Assembly (NCBI GenBank): GCA_913056285.1
Contig: CAJXNE010000137.1
Coordinates: 1-5,477, forward strand
Reading direction: 5' to 3'
Source of the DNA: an uncultured Zetaproteobacteria bacterium
GTDB taxonomy: Bacteria > Pseudomonadota > Zetaproteobacteria > Mariprofundales > Mariprofundaceae
DNA: 5,477 nt
The notes below the pieces were generated by a model. The model saw only the letters and a list, made by a program, of their open reading frames with translations, was not told where the DNA came from and searched no databases. Of this stretch, positions 1-5,477 are shown in pieces (positions within the stretch are counted from its first letter, which is position 1; the number at the start of each line of letters is the position of its first letter). Position numbers and translations under genes: made by a program.

Positions 1-537
1 TTCCTGCAACATCTCTCGGGCATCGCTACAGCTACACGGGCTTTTGTTGATGCCGTTAGCTGCACGGATTGCCGGATTGCCGATACGCGCAAGACCACAC
101 CGGGCTTCAGAGAGCTGGAAAAGCAGGCCGTAATCCACGGTGGCGGCGTCAATCATCGCATGGATCTGCAAAGCGGCATGCTGATCAAGGAAAATCATAT
201 CAAATCGTGCGGCTCGATCACCGATGCCGTCCATGCCTGCTATCAGAACAACGAGAAGCACGCGGTCTGGATCGAAGTCGAATGCGAAAGCCTGGATGAA
301 GTGAATGAAGCTGTTGCCGTCTGTCCGGATATCATCCTGCTCGATAATATGAGCCCTGATATGGTCAGCAAAGCGCGCGCCATCGTGCCGGCCTCCATTT
401 TGTTGGAAGCCAGCGGCAATATCACACTGGCCAATGCCCGCGCCTATGCCGAAACCGGCGTGGATCGCATTGCCATCGGTGCCATCACCCACTCCGCCCC
501 GGCGCTCGATTTATCCATGCGCGTCAACTTCCTGTAA
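1..537 (+). CDS. nadC: Nicotinate-nucleotide pyrophosphorylase (quinolinate phosphoribosyltransferase), 3' part
   Basis: This enzyme converts quinolinate and PRPP to nicotinate mononucleotide, CO2 and pyrophosphate in cytoplasmic de novo NAD synthesis. The frame is open from base 1 to the TAA at 535-537, giving 178 visible residues. Family members are about 280 residues, so roughly the first 100 (N-terminal domain) lie outside the window. What is visible is the C-terminal barrel domain: ADTRKTTPG at visible residues 27-35 (PRPP/quinolinate-binding Arg and Lys), GGGVNHR at 47-53, LIKENH at 61-66, the acidic strand EVE at 92-94, LLDNM at 113-117, EASGNI at 136-141 and the TGVDRIAIGAITHS segment at 152-165. 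One oddity is that the usual HR-[LM]-G-L-[SY]-D stretch reads HRMDLQS (52-58), so a normally conserved glycine and aspartate are changed. The rest of the core is intact and I expect a working enzyme. birA follows six bases later, so the two are probably co-transcribed. Confidence 0.95.
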   Translation, partial: FLQHLSGIATATRAFVDAVSCTDCRIADTRKTTPGFRELEKQAVIHGGGVNHRMDLQSGMLIKENHIKSCGSITDAVHACYQNNEKHAVWIEVECESLDEVNEAVAVCPDIILLDNMSPDMVSKARAIVPASILLEASGNITLANARAYAETGVDRIAIGAITHSAPALDLSMRVNFL

Positions 538-543
538 ACGGAC

Positions 544-1503
544 TTGAATCAGGCGCGTGAACATATCCTGACCCGGCTGGGCACAAGCAATGCACCTGTC
601 TCGGGCGATGATCTGGCCGCCGAACTGGGCTTATCGCGTGCCGCAGTCTGGAAGCATATCCAGATTTTGAAAAAAAACGGCATCGCTATCCAGGCTCTGG
701 CAGGCAAAGGCTATGAATTGACTGAAGACGTATTTAGCGCCGGACTGATCAAGGCGCAGTTATCCGCCAAATGCATCGGCAATCAGATTCGAATACACGA
801 AGAAACCGGCTCGACCAATCAGGATGCCATGGCCGAAGCCGAGGCTGGCGCGCCGGAAGGTCTGGTGATTTTCGCCAACAAACAGCGCAATGGTAAAGGC
901 CGCATGGGCCGCATTTGGCACACCATGCCCGAATCGCTGGCCGCCAGCGTGCTGCTGCGCCCTGATTTACCACCCGAACAGGTGCCGCAACTATCCCTGC
1001 TCACCGCCGTAGCGCTGCATGATGCCCTGAGTGTTTATTGTCCGGATATTCGCATCAAATGGCCCAACGATCTGCTATATCACGGTGCCAAAATCGCCGG
1101 CATCCTGACTGAAATGCGCGCCGAACCAGGGCGTGTGCACGCCGTCGTACTCGGTTTCGGCATCAATCTGGCCGCACCCGCCGACGGCTGGCCAGGCGAT
1201 ATCGACAAACCGGCCACAGACATGGCCAGCATCAGCGCCACCCGCATTTCCAGAACTGAACTGGCCACGGCTATCCTCAATGCACTCGATCATTGGTATG
1301 CGACCTATTTACAGGAAGGTTTCGCACCCGTTCACCGCGCCTGGTGGCAGGCCCATGCCGCTTCAGGCGCAAAGGTCAGGGTCTATAACGGACGCAACTA
1401 TATTGAGGGCATCGCCCGCGCCCTGGATGACGATGGCGCACTGTTGCTGGAAACATCCAGCGGTACGCAACGTATTATCGCCGGCGATCTGGAATTGTTA
1501 TAG
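544..1503 (+). CDS. birA: Bifunctional biotin--[acetyl-CoA-carboxylase] ligase / biotin operon repressor
   Basis: The protein activates biotin with ATP to biotinyl-5'-AMP and transfers it to the lysine of the biotin carboxyl carrier protein. Its N-terminal winged helix suggests it can also repress biotin genes as a dimer. It has 319 residues, the usual length for the two-function class. Domains: HTH about residues 18-42 (LAAELGLSRAAVWKHI), a catalytic domain about 75-270, and a C-terminal SH3-like domain about 273-319. Ligase motifs are ETGSTN (87-92), NGKGRMGRIW (116-125, the GRGRRGR-type biotinyl-AMP loop), KWPND (172-176), KIAGILTE (183-190) and GFGINL (204-209). The loop has Lys and Met at two usually Arg positions but keeps Arg120, which aligns with E. 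coli Arg118. The start is TTG at 544: the nadC stop (535-537) is in the same frame just upstream and there is no in-frame ATG nearby. No clear Shine-Dalgarno sequence precedes it, so expression probably relies on coupling to nadC. Confidence 0.95.
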   Translation: MNQAREHILTRLGTSNAPVSGDDLAAELGLSRAAVWKHIQILKKNGIAIQALAGKGYELTEDVFSAGLIKAQLSAKCIGNQIRIHEETGSTNQDAMAEAEAGAPEGLVIFANKQRNGKGRMGRIWHTMPESLAASVLLRPDLPPEQVPQLSLLTAVALHDALSVYCPDIRIKWPNDLLYHGAKIAGILTEMRAEPGRVHAVVLGFGINLAAPADGWPGDIDKPATDMASISATRISRTELATAILNALDHWYATYLQEGFAPVHRAWWQAHAASGAKVRVYNGRNYIEGIARALDDDGALLLETSSGTQRIIAGDLELL

Positions 1504-1633
1504 GTCGTTCAATTTTTTCATCGTATAAAAGCATCCCTAACGCGTGCGGACCTTTTCCACCCCGTACCATGAAACAGTAGTTTGCCTTTGGCTCGACTCA
1601 GTGTCCCTAGTGGTGCAAAGTTTTGAATGTAAA

Positions 1634-1639
1634 AAGGGG
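1634..1639 (+). promoter_or_regulatory. Ribosome binding site that fixes the coaX start
   Basis: AAGGGG lies six bases before the ATG at 1646. It decides the start: the frame is open back to a GTG at 1544, but the 34 extra residues would not resemble the family, whose N-terminus begins just before the DIGNT motif. Confidence 0.8.
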
Positions 1640-1645
1640 CAGCTC

Positions 1646-2431
1646 ATGCATGAAAAGTTACTGGTAGCCGATATCGGCAATACGCAGATGGTCTTCGGGC
1701 TGTTTGAAGGTGAGCGACTGATCACGCATTGGCGATTGTCCAGTGAGCGTCAGCTTACCTCCGATGAACTGGCCTGGCAGTTGCACGGTATGTTTGAACA
1801 ATCCGGCCAGCCAGCCCATCAGGTTCGCGGCATTATGGTGGCAAGCGTGGTGCCGCATCTGGATGCGCCGTTGGCGGATGCCTGCCAGCGCATCTGCAGC
1901 AAGCACCCTGCCTTTATCGGCTCGGGTGAAGTCAAAACAGGCATGGCTGTCGATTACAAAAACCCCAGAGAAGTAGGCGCGGATCGCATTGTGAATGCAG
2001 TTGCTGCGCGTGAACAATTCGGTGCGCCGGCCATTGTACTGGACTGCGGTACAGCCACGACATTCGATATCGTATCACCACGCGGCCATTATGCCGGCGG
2101 CCTGATTTTACCGGGCGTGGAAATGGCGCTGGAAGCATTATGCAAACGCGCCGCCAAATTACCGGAAGTCTCGATCAAACGCGCCGATGAATTCATTGGC
2201 CGCGATACCGTCACCAGCATCCAGTCCGGCAGTTACTGGGCGTCTGTCGATGCTATTTCCGGCCTGATCAAACGATTACGGAAACAACACGGTTATGAAT
2301 CTTCTCCGATCATCGCCACCGGCGGTCTGATCCCGCTACTCATTGATGACCTGCCTGACATTGATCACCACCTGCCCCATCTGACTTTATCCGGTCTGGG
2401 CCTGTTGGCAGGAAAACATTTCAGCGTTTAG
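1646..2431 (+). CDS. coaX: Type III pantothenate kinase
   Basis: The enzyme phosphorylates pantothenate to 4'-phosphopantothenate, the first committed step of CoA synthesis in the cytoplasm. Starting at ATG 1646 it has 261 residues, normal for this actin/ASKHA-fold family. Visible motifs are the ATP-phosphate loop DIGNT (9-13), the pantothenate-side EVGADR (109-114, Asp113 being the expected catalytic aspartate region), DCGTATTFD (133-141), GGLILPG (151-157) and the C-terminal ATGGL (224-228). One variation: the segment after QSG (193-195) reads SYWASVDAI, where most homologues carry more glycines (Y-G-x-x-G-x-I). This is probably tolerated, but I cannot test it. The gene follows birA on the same strand, an arrangement known in betaproteobacteria, where the Bordetella homologue is called Baf. 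Here the two are separated by 142 bases instead of being tightly packed, so it may have its own promoter; I could not identify a good one. Confidence 0.93.
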   Translation: MHEKLLVADIGNTQMVFGLFEGERLITHWRLSSERQLTSDELAWQLHGMFEQSGQPAHQVRGIMVASVVPHLDAPLADACQRICSKHPAFIGSGEVKTGMAVDYKNPREVGADRIVNAVAAREQFGAPAIVLDCGTATTFDIVSPRGHYAGGLILPGVEMALEALCKRAAKLPEVSIKRADEFIGRDTVTSIQSGSYWASVDAISGLIKRLRKQHGYESSPIIATGGLIPLLIDDLPDIDHHLPHLTLSGLGLLAGKHFSV

Positions 2432-2716
2432 GTATGATACCACGACCAACGCAGCAGACCCATTATTGGCGCTCACGACTACCTGTGACTACGATTCTTA
2501 TGGCAACAGGACATCCGCGAAGACAATGGTAATAGGCCAGGAGTCTGTCGGACTTATGCAAGATTCAGATGCAGGCAACAGGTTTCTGCGGTAACCCGGT
2601 TTATGCCGACTGCGAACCACACAGGCATGCTGATCTGTGACAGGCCGCATCAACCTGCCAAAGATTGATAATCCCCATCCCTTTCCATACGTACGCAATC
2701 ATCCTAGCCTGTCTAC
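2432..2716 (+). other. Intergenic spacer, no convincing gene
   Basis: These 285 bases between coaX and the CLC gene hold no ORF with recognisable protein character. A 66-codon open frame on the - strand (2498-2698) has no family resemblance that I can see and no obvious ribosome site. The stretch around 2537-2560 (CAGGAGTCTGTCGGACTTA) reminds me of transposon termini, but there is no matching opposite end or transposase, so this is only a suspicion. I see no strong rho-independent terminator after coaX. Near the right end TTGATA (2665-2670) could be a -35 element for the CLC gene, but the matching -10 (around TACGTA, 2688-2693) is poor. Confidence 0.6.
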
Positions 2717-4009
2717 ATGGAGCAGGCGCGCGATCAACACCATGTCCGGCTATGGCCGATGATTCCTATGGCTATTGCTGCCGGAACGCTGGCAGCGATA
2801 TTGGTGCTGGGGTTTCGCTGGCTGATTGAATCCGGTCAGCAGCTCTTTCTGCCTGATGGACAGATCGGGAACTATGAATCCCTGTCGTTGTCGGCGCGCT
2901 TTGCGATACCGATTGCCGGCGGAGCCGTACTTGCCTGGATCTACTCGCGTCTGCCCATCCACCGTCGGGATGTCGGCATCGCCTATGTTCTCAGTCATAT
3001 TCAGGCCGGCGGTAAGGTGGTCCTCCCCTTTTCTCAGGCATGCCTGCAGTTTTGCGCCGGCGCGCTGGCCATAATCAGCGGTCAGTCAGTCGATCGCGAA
3101 GGCCCCAGCATTCACCTGGGGGCATCTATGGGCAATCTGCTTGCCCGGCATTTCGGCATCAGCACAGAGGATATCCGCCTGTTAACCGTAACCGGCGTGG
3201 CAGCCGGCATTGCCGCTGCCCTGAATACGCCGTTGACCGGTGTCATTTTCGTTGTGGAAGTTCTGGGTGAATCGCTGGCTCCGCGCAAATTGCTCTCGAT
3301 CCTAACCGGGGCTGTCACCGCAGCCATGCTTGGACGCATGGCCTACGGTGCAGAACCGGCCTTTGCCGTACCGCAACTGAATGTGGCTTCTGCCCAGGAT
3401 TTCCTATGGATTGTGCTGCTGGGTATCTGTATCGGTGGACTGGCTGTGATTGCAATCAACGGCATCGAGCGCATCTCCCGGATTATGTCTACGCGATCCG
3501 TCTGGCTGACATTCATGCTGGCAGGAGTGATGACAGCTATATTCGGATTATTCTCCCCCCATATTCTGGGTATCAGTTATGACACCGTGGAAGCGTTGCT
3601 GCTCGGTCAGGTAAGCGGTAATGCGCTGCTGGGGTTGATGTGCTTCAAGCTGGCAGCGACCATTATCTGCATTGGCTGCAGCGTGCCGGGAGGATTGATC
3701 GGCCCCTGTCTGGTGATTGGCGGTGCGGCCGGCGGACTGGCCTGTCAGTTACTTGCCGGGGCCGGGATGACAAGTGCCGATGTCACCGGCTTTTACGCCA
3801 TGACCGGAATGTGCGCCATGCTCGGCGCGACGCTGGCCGCTCCACTGACCGCCATTACCGCTCTGTTCGAGCTGACCGGAGATCCTTATTTGATTCTGGC
3901 CGGCATGCTGGCGATGATTGCAGCTGACAGTATCTGCTGGAGCATACTGGGGACCGATTCCGTGTTTCAGCATCTCATCTCTGCGAAACACATGCGCGCG
4001 GAGCGGTAA
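2717..4009 (+). CDS. CLC-family anion channel/transporter, non-canonical pore, no CBS domains
   Basis: This 430-residue inner-membrane protein has the CLC fold, with many hydrophobic helices from residue 12 to about 412. CLC proteins are dimers with one anion pathway per subunit, acting as channels or as anion/proton antiporters. Family marks are DREGPSIHLGAS (126-137; Glu128 aligns with the gating Glu148 of E. coli ClcA), NTPLTGVIFVVE (170-181), SVPGGLIGP (322-330, the GIFAP-type motif) and APLTAITALFELTG (375-388). Key differences from ClcA: the selectivity motif GSGIP is replaced by DVGIAY (85-90), so Ser107 is Val; the Tyr445 position appears to be Phe417; and the internal proton Glu203 position is Val182. 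It belongs to a bacterial CLC subclass with GVAxV in place of GSGIP, many members of which carry C-terminal CBS domains; this one ends right after the membrane part. Its anion and mechanism are therefore uncertain. The ATG at 2717 is the first start after an in-frame TAG at 2705; it has no clear Shine-Dalgarno sequence. Confidence 0.9.
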   Translation: MEQARDQHHVRLWPMIPMAIAAGTLAAILVLGFRWLIESGQQLFLPDGQIGNYESLSLSARFAIPIAGGAVLAWIYSRLPIHRRDVGIAYVLSHIQAGGKVVLPFSQACLQFCAGALAIISGQSVDREGPSIHLGASMGNLLARHFGISTEDIRLLTVTGVAAGIAAALNTPLTGVIFVVEVLGESLAPRKLLSILTGAVTAAMLGRMAYGAEPAFAVPQLNVASAQDFLWIVLLGICIGGLAVIAINGIERISRIMSTRSVWLTFMLAGVMTAIFGLFSPHILGISYDTVEALLLGQVSGNALLGLMCFKLAATIICIGCSVPGGLIGPCLVIGGAAGGLACQLLAGAGMTSADVTGFYAMTGMCAMLGATLAAPLTAITALFELTGDPYLILAGMLAMIAADSICWSILGTDSVFQHLISAKHMRAER

Positions 4010-4094
4010 GCGATCAATCAGGAAGGTCTACTGCCGGGTTGATCTCTCACGGGCGTTGTGAAAAAAGCTTAAGGGCAGGATTCAGCTGCTTGAT

Positions 4095-5297
4095 TCAGGC
4101 AATACTGGCAGCAGCCTTGGCGATCCGGCCTACGGCATCTTCCAGCGTAGCCTGACTGACGGCATAGGAAAAACGCACATGGCCGGGAGAACCGAAGGCG
4201 GTTCCGGGCACAAGAGCCACGCCCGTTTCTTCCAGCAACCATTCGCAAATCACCACATCATCACTTAGTTCAGCGCCGGACCGGGTGGTTTTGCCAATCC
4301 AGTCGGCCACAGATGGAAATACATAAAATGCGCCGTCCGGCATCATGGCATGCATGCCGGGTATGGCATTGATCGCGTTCACCAGCCAGCCGCGTCGTGT
4401 TTCGTAGGTGGCGACCATCTCATCGAGTTCATCGGTCGGGCCGGTCAGCGCAGCCAACGCCGCTTTCTGGGCGATGGCATTGGGGTTGGATGTACTCTGG
4501 CCCTGAATCTTGGTCATGGCCTTGATTATAGCGTTGGGGCCACCGCAAAAGCCGATGCGCCAACCCGTCATGCAAAATGCTTTCGAGACGCCATTGAAGG
4601 TGATGGTTTGATCCTTCAGGTCGGGATTGACCTGAGCAAAGGTGGCGAATGTTTTGCCGTCAAAGAGAATTTTTTCGTACATATCATCAGTAGCGACAAT
4701 CAGATCAGGGTGCTTGCGTACCACATCGCCAATGGCTTTTAATTCTTCAGCTGTATAGACCATGCCGGTCGGGTTGGAAGGGGAATTGAGAAACAGGATT
4801 TTGCAGCGGTGGCACAACACCTCATCGAGTTGCGCCGCTGTAATTTTAAAGCCTGCCTCGGCAGTGGTCGGTACAATCACCGGCGTGCCTTCCGCCAGCT
4901 TGACCATATCCGGATACGATACCCAGTAAGGCGCCGGAATAATGGCGCGCTCGCCCGGATTCACCACAGCCATCAACAGATTATAAATGCACTGCTTGCC
5001 GCCGGTGGAAACAAGAATGTCATCCGCACTATAGTCAAGATCATTATCCCGCTTGAACTTTTCAGCGATCACCTGACGCAGTTCCGGAATGCCGGCTACA
5101 GCGGTGTAGCGGGTGAAGCCTGTATTGATAGCTTCAATGCCTGCTGCGCGCGCGGCTGCGGGCGTTTCAAAATCCGGCTCTCCGACCGACAGTGAAATAA
5201 TATTCTTGCCGGCTGCACGCATTTCCGCCGCCTTGGCGGTAATGGCCAGTGTGGCCGATGGTTTAATCTGTTGGACGCGAATCGATAGTCTTCTCAT
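4095..5297 (-). CDS. aspC: PLP-dependent aspartate aminotransferase, class I subgroup 1-beta (possibly aspartate/prephenate aminotransferase)
   Basis: This cytoplasmic enzyme transfers the amino group between aspartate and 2-oxoglutarate. Some subgroup 1-beta relatives also aminate prephenate to arogenate on the route to Phe/Tyr. It has 400 residues, full family length. Visible features: N-terminal RVQQIKPSATLAITAKAAEM (7-26), SVGEPDFETP (37-46), GGKQ (99-102; Lys101 aligns with the 1-beta lysine that binds the substrate's distal carboxylate), PYWVSYPDM (123-131), NSPSNPTG (171-178; Asn175 contacts PLP), DDMYE (204-208; Asp204 to the PLP nitrogen, Tyr207 to O3'), SKAFCMTGWRIGF (238-250; Lys239 is the Schiff-base lysine, Arg247 binds phosphate) and HVRFSYA (373-379; Arg375 binds the alpha-carboxylate). 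All catalytic residues are present. The ATG at 5297-5295 matches the family N-terminus but has no clear Shine-Dalgarno sequence. The gene converges on the CLC gene with 85 bases between stops. Prephenate activity is an inference from the subgroup. The symbol aatA is also used for such genes. Confidence 0.95.
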   Translation of the reverse strand: MRRLSIRVQQIKPSATLAITAKAAEMRAAGKNIISLSVGEPDFETPAAARAAGIEAINTGFTRYTAVAGIPELRQVIAEKFKRDNDLDYSADDILVSTGGKQCIYNLLMAVVNPGERAIIPAPYWVSYPDMVKLAEGTPVIVPTTAEAGFKITAAQLDEVLCHRCKILFLNSPSNPTGMVYTAEELKAIGDVVRKHPDLIVATDDMYEKILFDGKTFATFAQVNPDLKDQTITFNGVSKAFCMTGWRIGFCGGPNAIIKAMTKIQGQSTSNPNAIAQKAALAALTGPTDELDEMVATYETRRGWLVNAINAIPGMHAMMPDGAFYVFPSVADWIGKTTRSGAELSDDVVICEWLLEETGVALVPGTAFGSPGHVRFSYAVSQATLEDAVGRIAKAAASIA

Positions 5298-5303
5298 GAC
5301 TAA

Positions 5304-5331
5304 ACTATGACGCTTCGACAGAAATGCTCAA
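5304..5331 (-). promoter_or_regulatory. Candidate sigma-70 promoter of the aminotransferase gene
   Basis: On the - strand TTGAGC (5331-5326) and CATAGT (5309-5304) are 16 bases apart, each matching four of six consensus bases. Only six bases separate the -10 box from the ATG, so transcription would start at or next to the start codon and give a leaderless message. This agrees with the lack of a Shine-Dalgarno sequence, but the boxes are weak and the call is tentative. Confidence 0.28.
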
Positions 5332-5333
5332 GA

Positions 5334-5347
5334 GCGACGTATGTCGC
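5334..5347. promoter_or_regulatory. GC-rich dyad, possible operator
   Basis: GCGAC and GTCGC (5334-5338 and 5343-5347) form a perfect 5-bp inverted repeat around a GTAT centre, within otherwise AT-rich DNA. It sits directly upstream of the candidate -35 box of the aminotransferase gene, a normal place for a regulator to bind. The size could also arise by chance; the regulator is unknown. Confidence 0.35.
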
Positions 5348-5370
5348 GTTGCGAAAATCCAACGAATGAA

Positions 5371-5401
5371 TAACAAAATGATAGAATCCGTCATTTTGTT
5401 A
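5371..5401. repeat. Perfect 11-bp inverted repeat (possible operator)
   Basis: TAACAAAATGA (5371-5381) is repeated as its exact reverse complement TCATTTTGTTA (5391-5401) around a nine-base centre, TAGAATCCG. The arms are AT-rich and no T-run follows, so it looks more like a binding site for a dimeric regulator than a terminator. The right arm includes the TTGTTA -35 box of the candidate rightward promoter, so an occupied site would block that promoter. The role is inferred; the repeat itself is plain in the sequence. Confidence 0.8.
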
Positions 5402-5424
5402 CTCAAGAGGTTATTGGGTATGCT
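5396..5424 (+). promoter_or_regulatory. Candidate sigma-70 promoter for a rightward gene beyond the window
   Basis: TTGTTA (5396-5401) and TATGCT (5419-5424) are spaced by exactly 17 bases, each with four of six consensus matches. Transcription would start near 5431 and run off the right edge. A GGGAG at 5472-5476 could be the ribosome site of the following gene. In several betaproteobacteria the gene divergent to this aminotransferase is uvrB; nothing in the window itself identifies it. Confidence 0.38.
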
Positions 5425-5477
5425 AGTGTAGTGTCCTGAAGAGTATGTATATTAAGAAAGCCGTTAAATATGGGAGT

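Noticed and set aside
1493..1518. Rho-independent terminator at the end of birA
   Set aside because: AATTG (1493-1497) can pair with CAATT (1510-1514) before the T-run, but the stem is five AT-rich pairs with a 12-base loop, too weak to support.
1544..1645. Extended N-terminus of coaX from a GTG at 1544
   Set aside because: The 34 additional residues do not resemble the family, and a strong ribosome site precedes the ATG at 1646.
2498..2698. 66-codon open frame on the - strand in the coaX-CLC spacer
   Set aside because: No recognisable domain, low-quality composition and no clear ribosome site.
4010..4094. Possible bidirectional terminator between the convergent CLC and aminotransferase genes
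   Set aside because: There is a run of six A (4061-4066, T on the - strand), but the only nearby stem is GCAG/CTGC (4075-4078 with 4086-4089), too short to call a terminator. A GATCAA/TTGATC pair (4012-4017, 4039-4044) has a 21-base loop and no T-run.
4350..4742. 130-codon open frame on the + strand, opposite the aminotransferase
   Set aside because: It is antisense to a clearly conserved gene and shows no family resemblance; it is an open-frame shadow, as are the other overlapping frames in the window.
5470..5477. ATG at 5470 as the start of the next gene
   Set aside because: Only two codons are visible and no ribosome site precedes it; GGGAG at 5472-5476 is equally likely to be the ribosome site of a start beyond the window.

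Overview
The window holds ordinary chromosomal housekeeping genes from what is probably a betaproteobacterium. The Nitrosomonadales are my best guess, from the protein flavour and the nadC-birA-coaX order. That placement is inferred from gene content and could not be tested. GC content is moderate, with no large island, phage, CRISPR array or RNA gene visible.

Layout: positions 1-537 carry the 3' part of nadC (NAD biosynthesis), cut by the left edge. Six bases later a TTG-initiated birA (biotin protein ligase/repressor) runs to 1503. After a 142-base spacer comes coaX (type III pantothenate kinase, CoA biosynthesis), best started at the ATG at 1646 behind a clear Shine-Dalgarno sequence and ending at 2431. 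All three lie on the + strand and serve cofactor metabolism (NAD, biotin, CoA). A 285-base spacer without a convincing gene (2432-2716) separates them from a CLC-family anion channel/transporter gene (2717-4009, +). This protein lacks the canonical chloride-selectivity residues and has no CBS domains. A convergent class I, subgroup 1-beta aspartate (possibly also prephenate) aminotransferase lies on the - strand (4095-5297).

The last 180 bases (5298-5477) are an AT-richer upstream region. They contain a perfect 11-bp inverted repeat, a shorter GC-rich dyad, and candidate promoters pointing both ways. The + strand promoter would serve a gene just beyond the right edge. In several betaproteobacteria the divergent neighbour of this aminotransferase is uvrB, but no coding sequence for it is visible here.

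I found no convincing undescribed system. The points most worth a second look are the atypical pore motifs of the CLC protein, the dyad/promoter architecture upstream of the aminotransferase with a possibly leaderless start, and the two spacers around coaX, which look like altered or insertion-scarred sequence.
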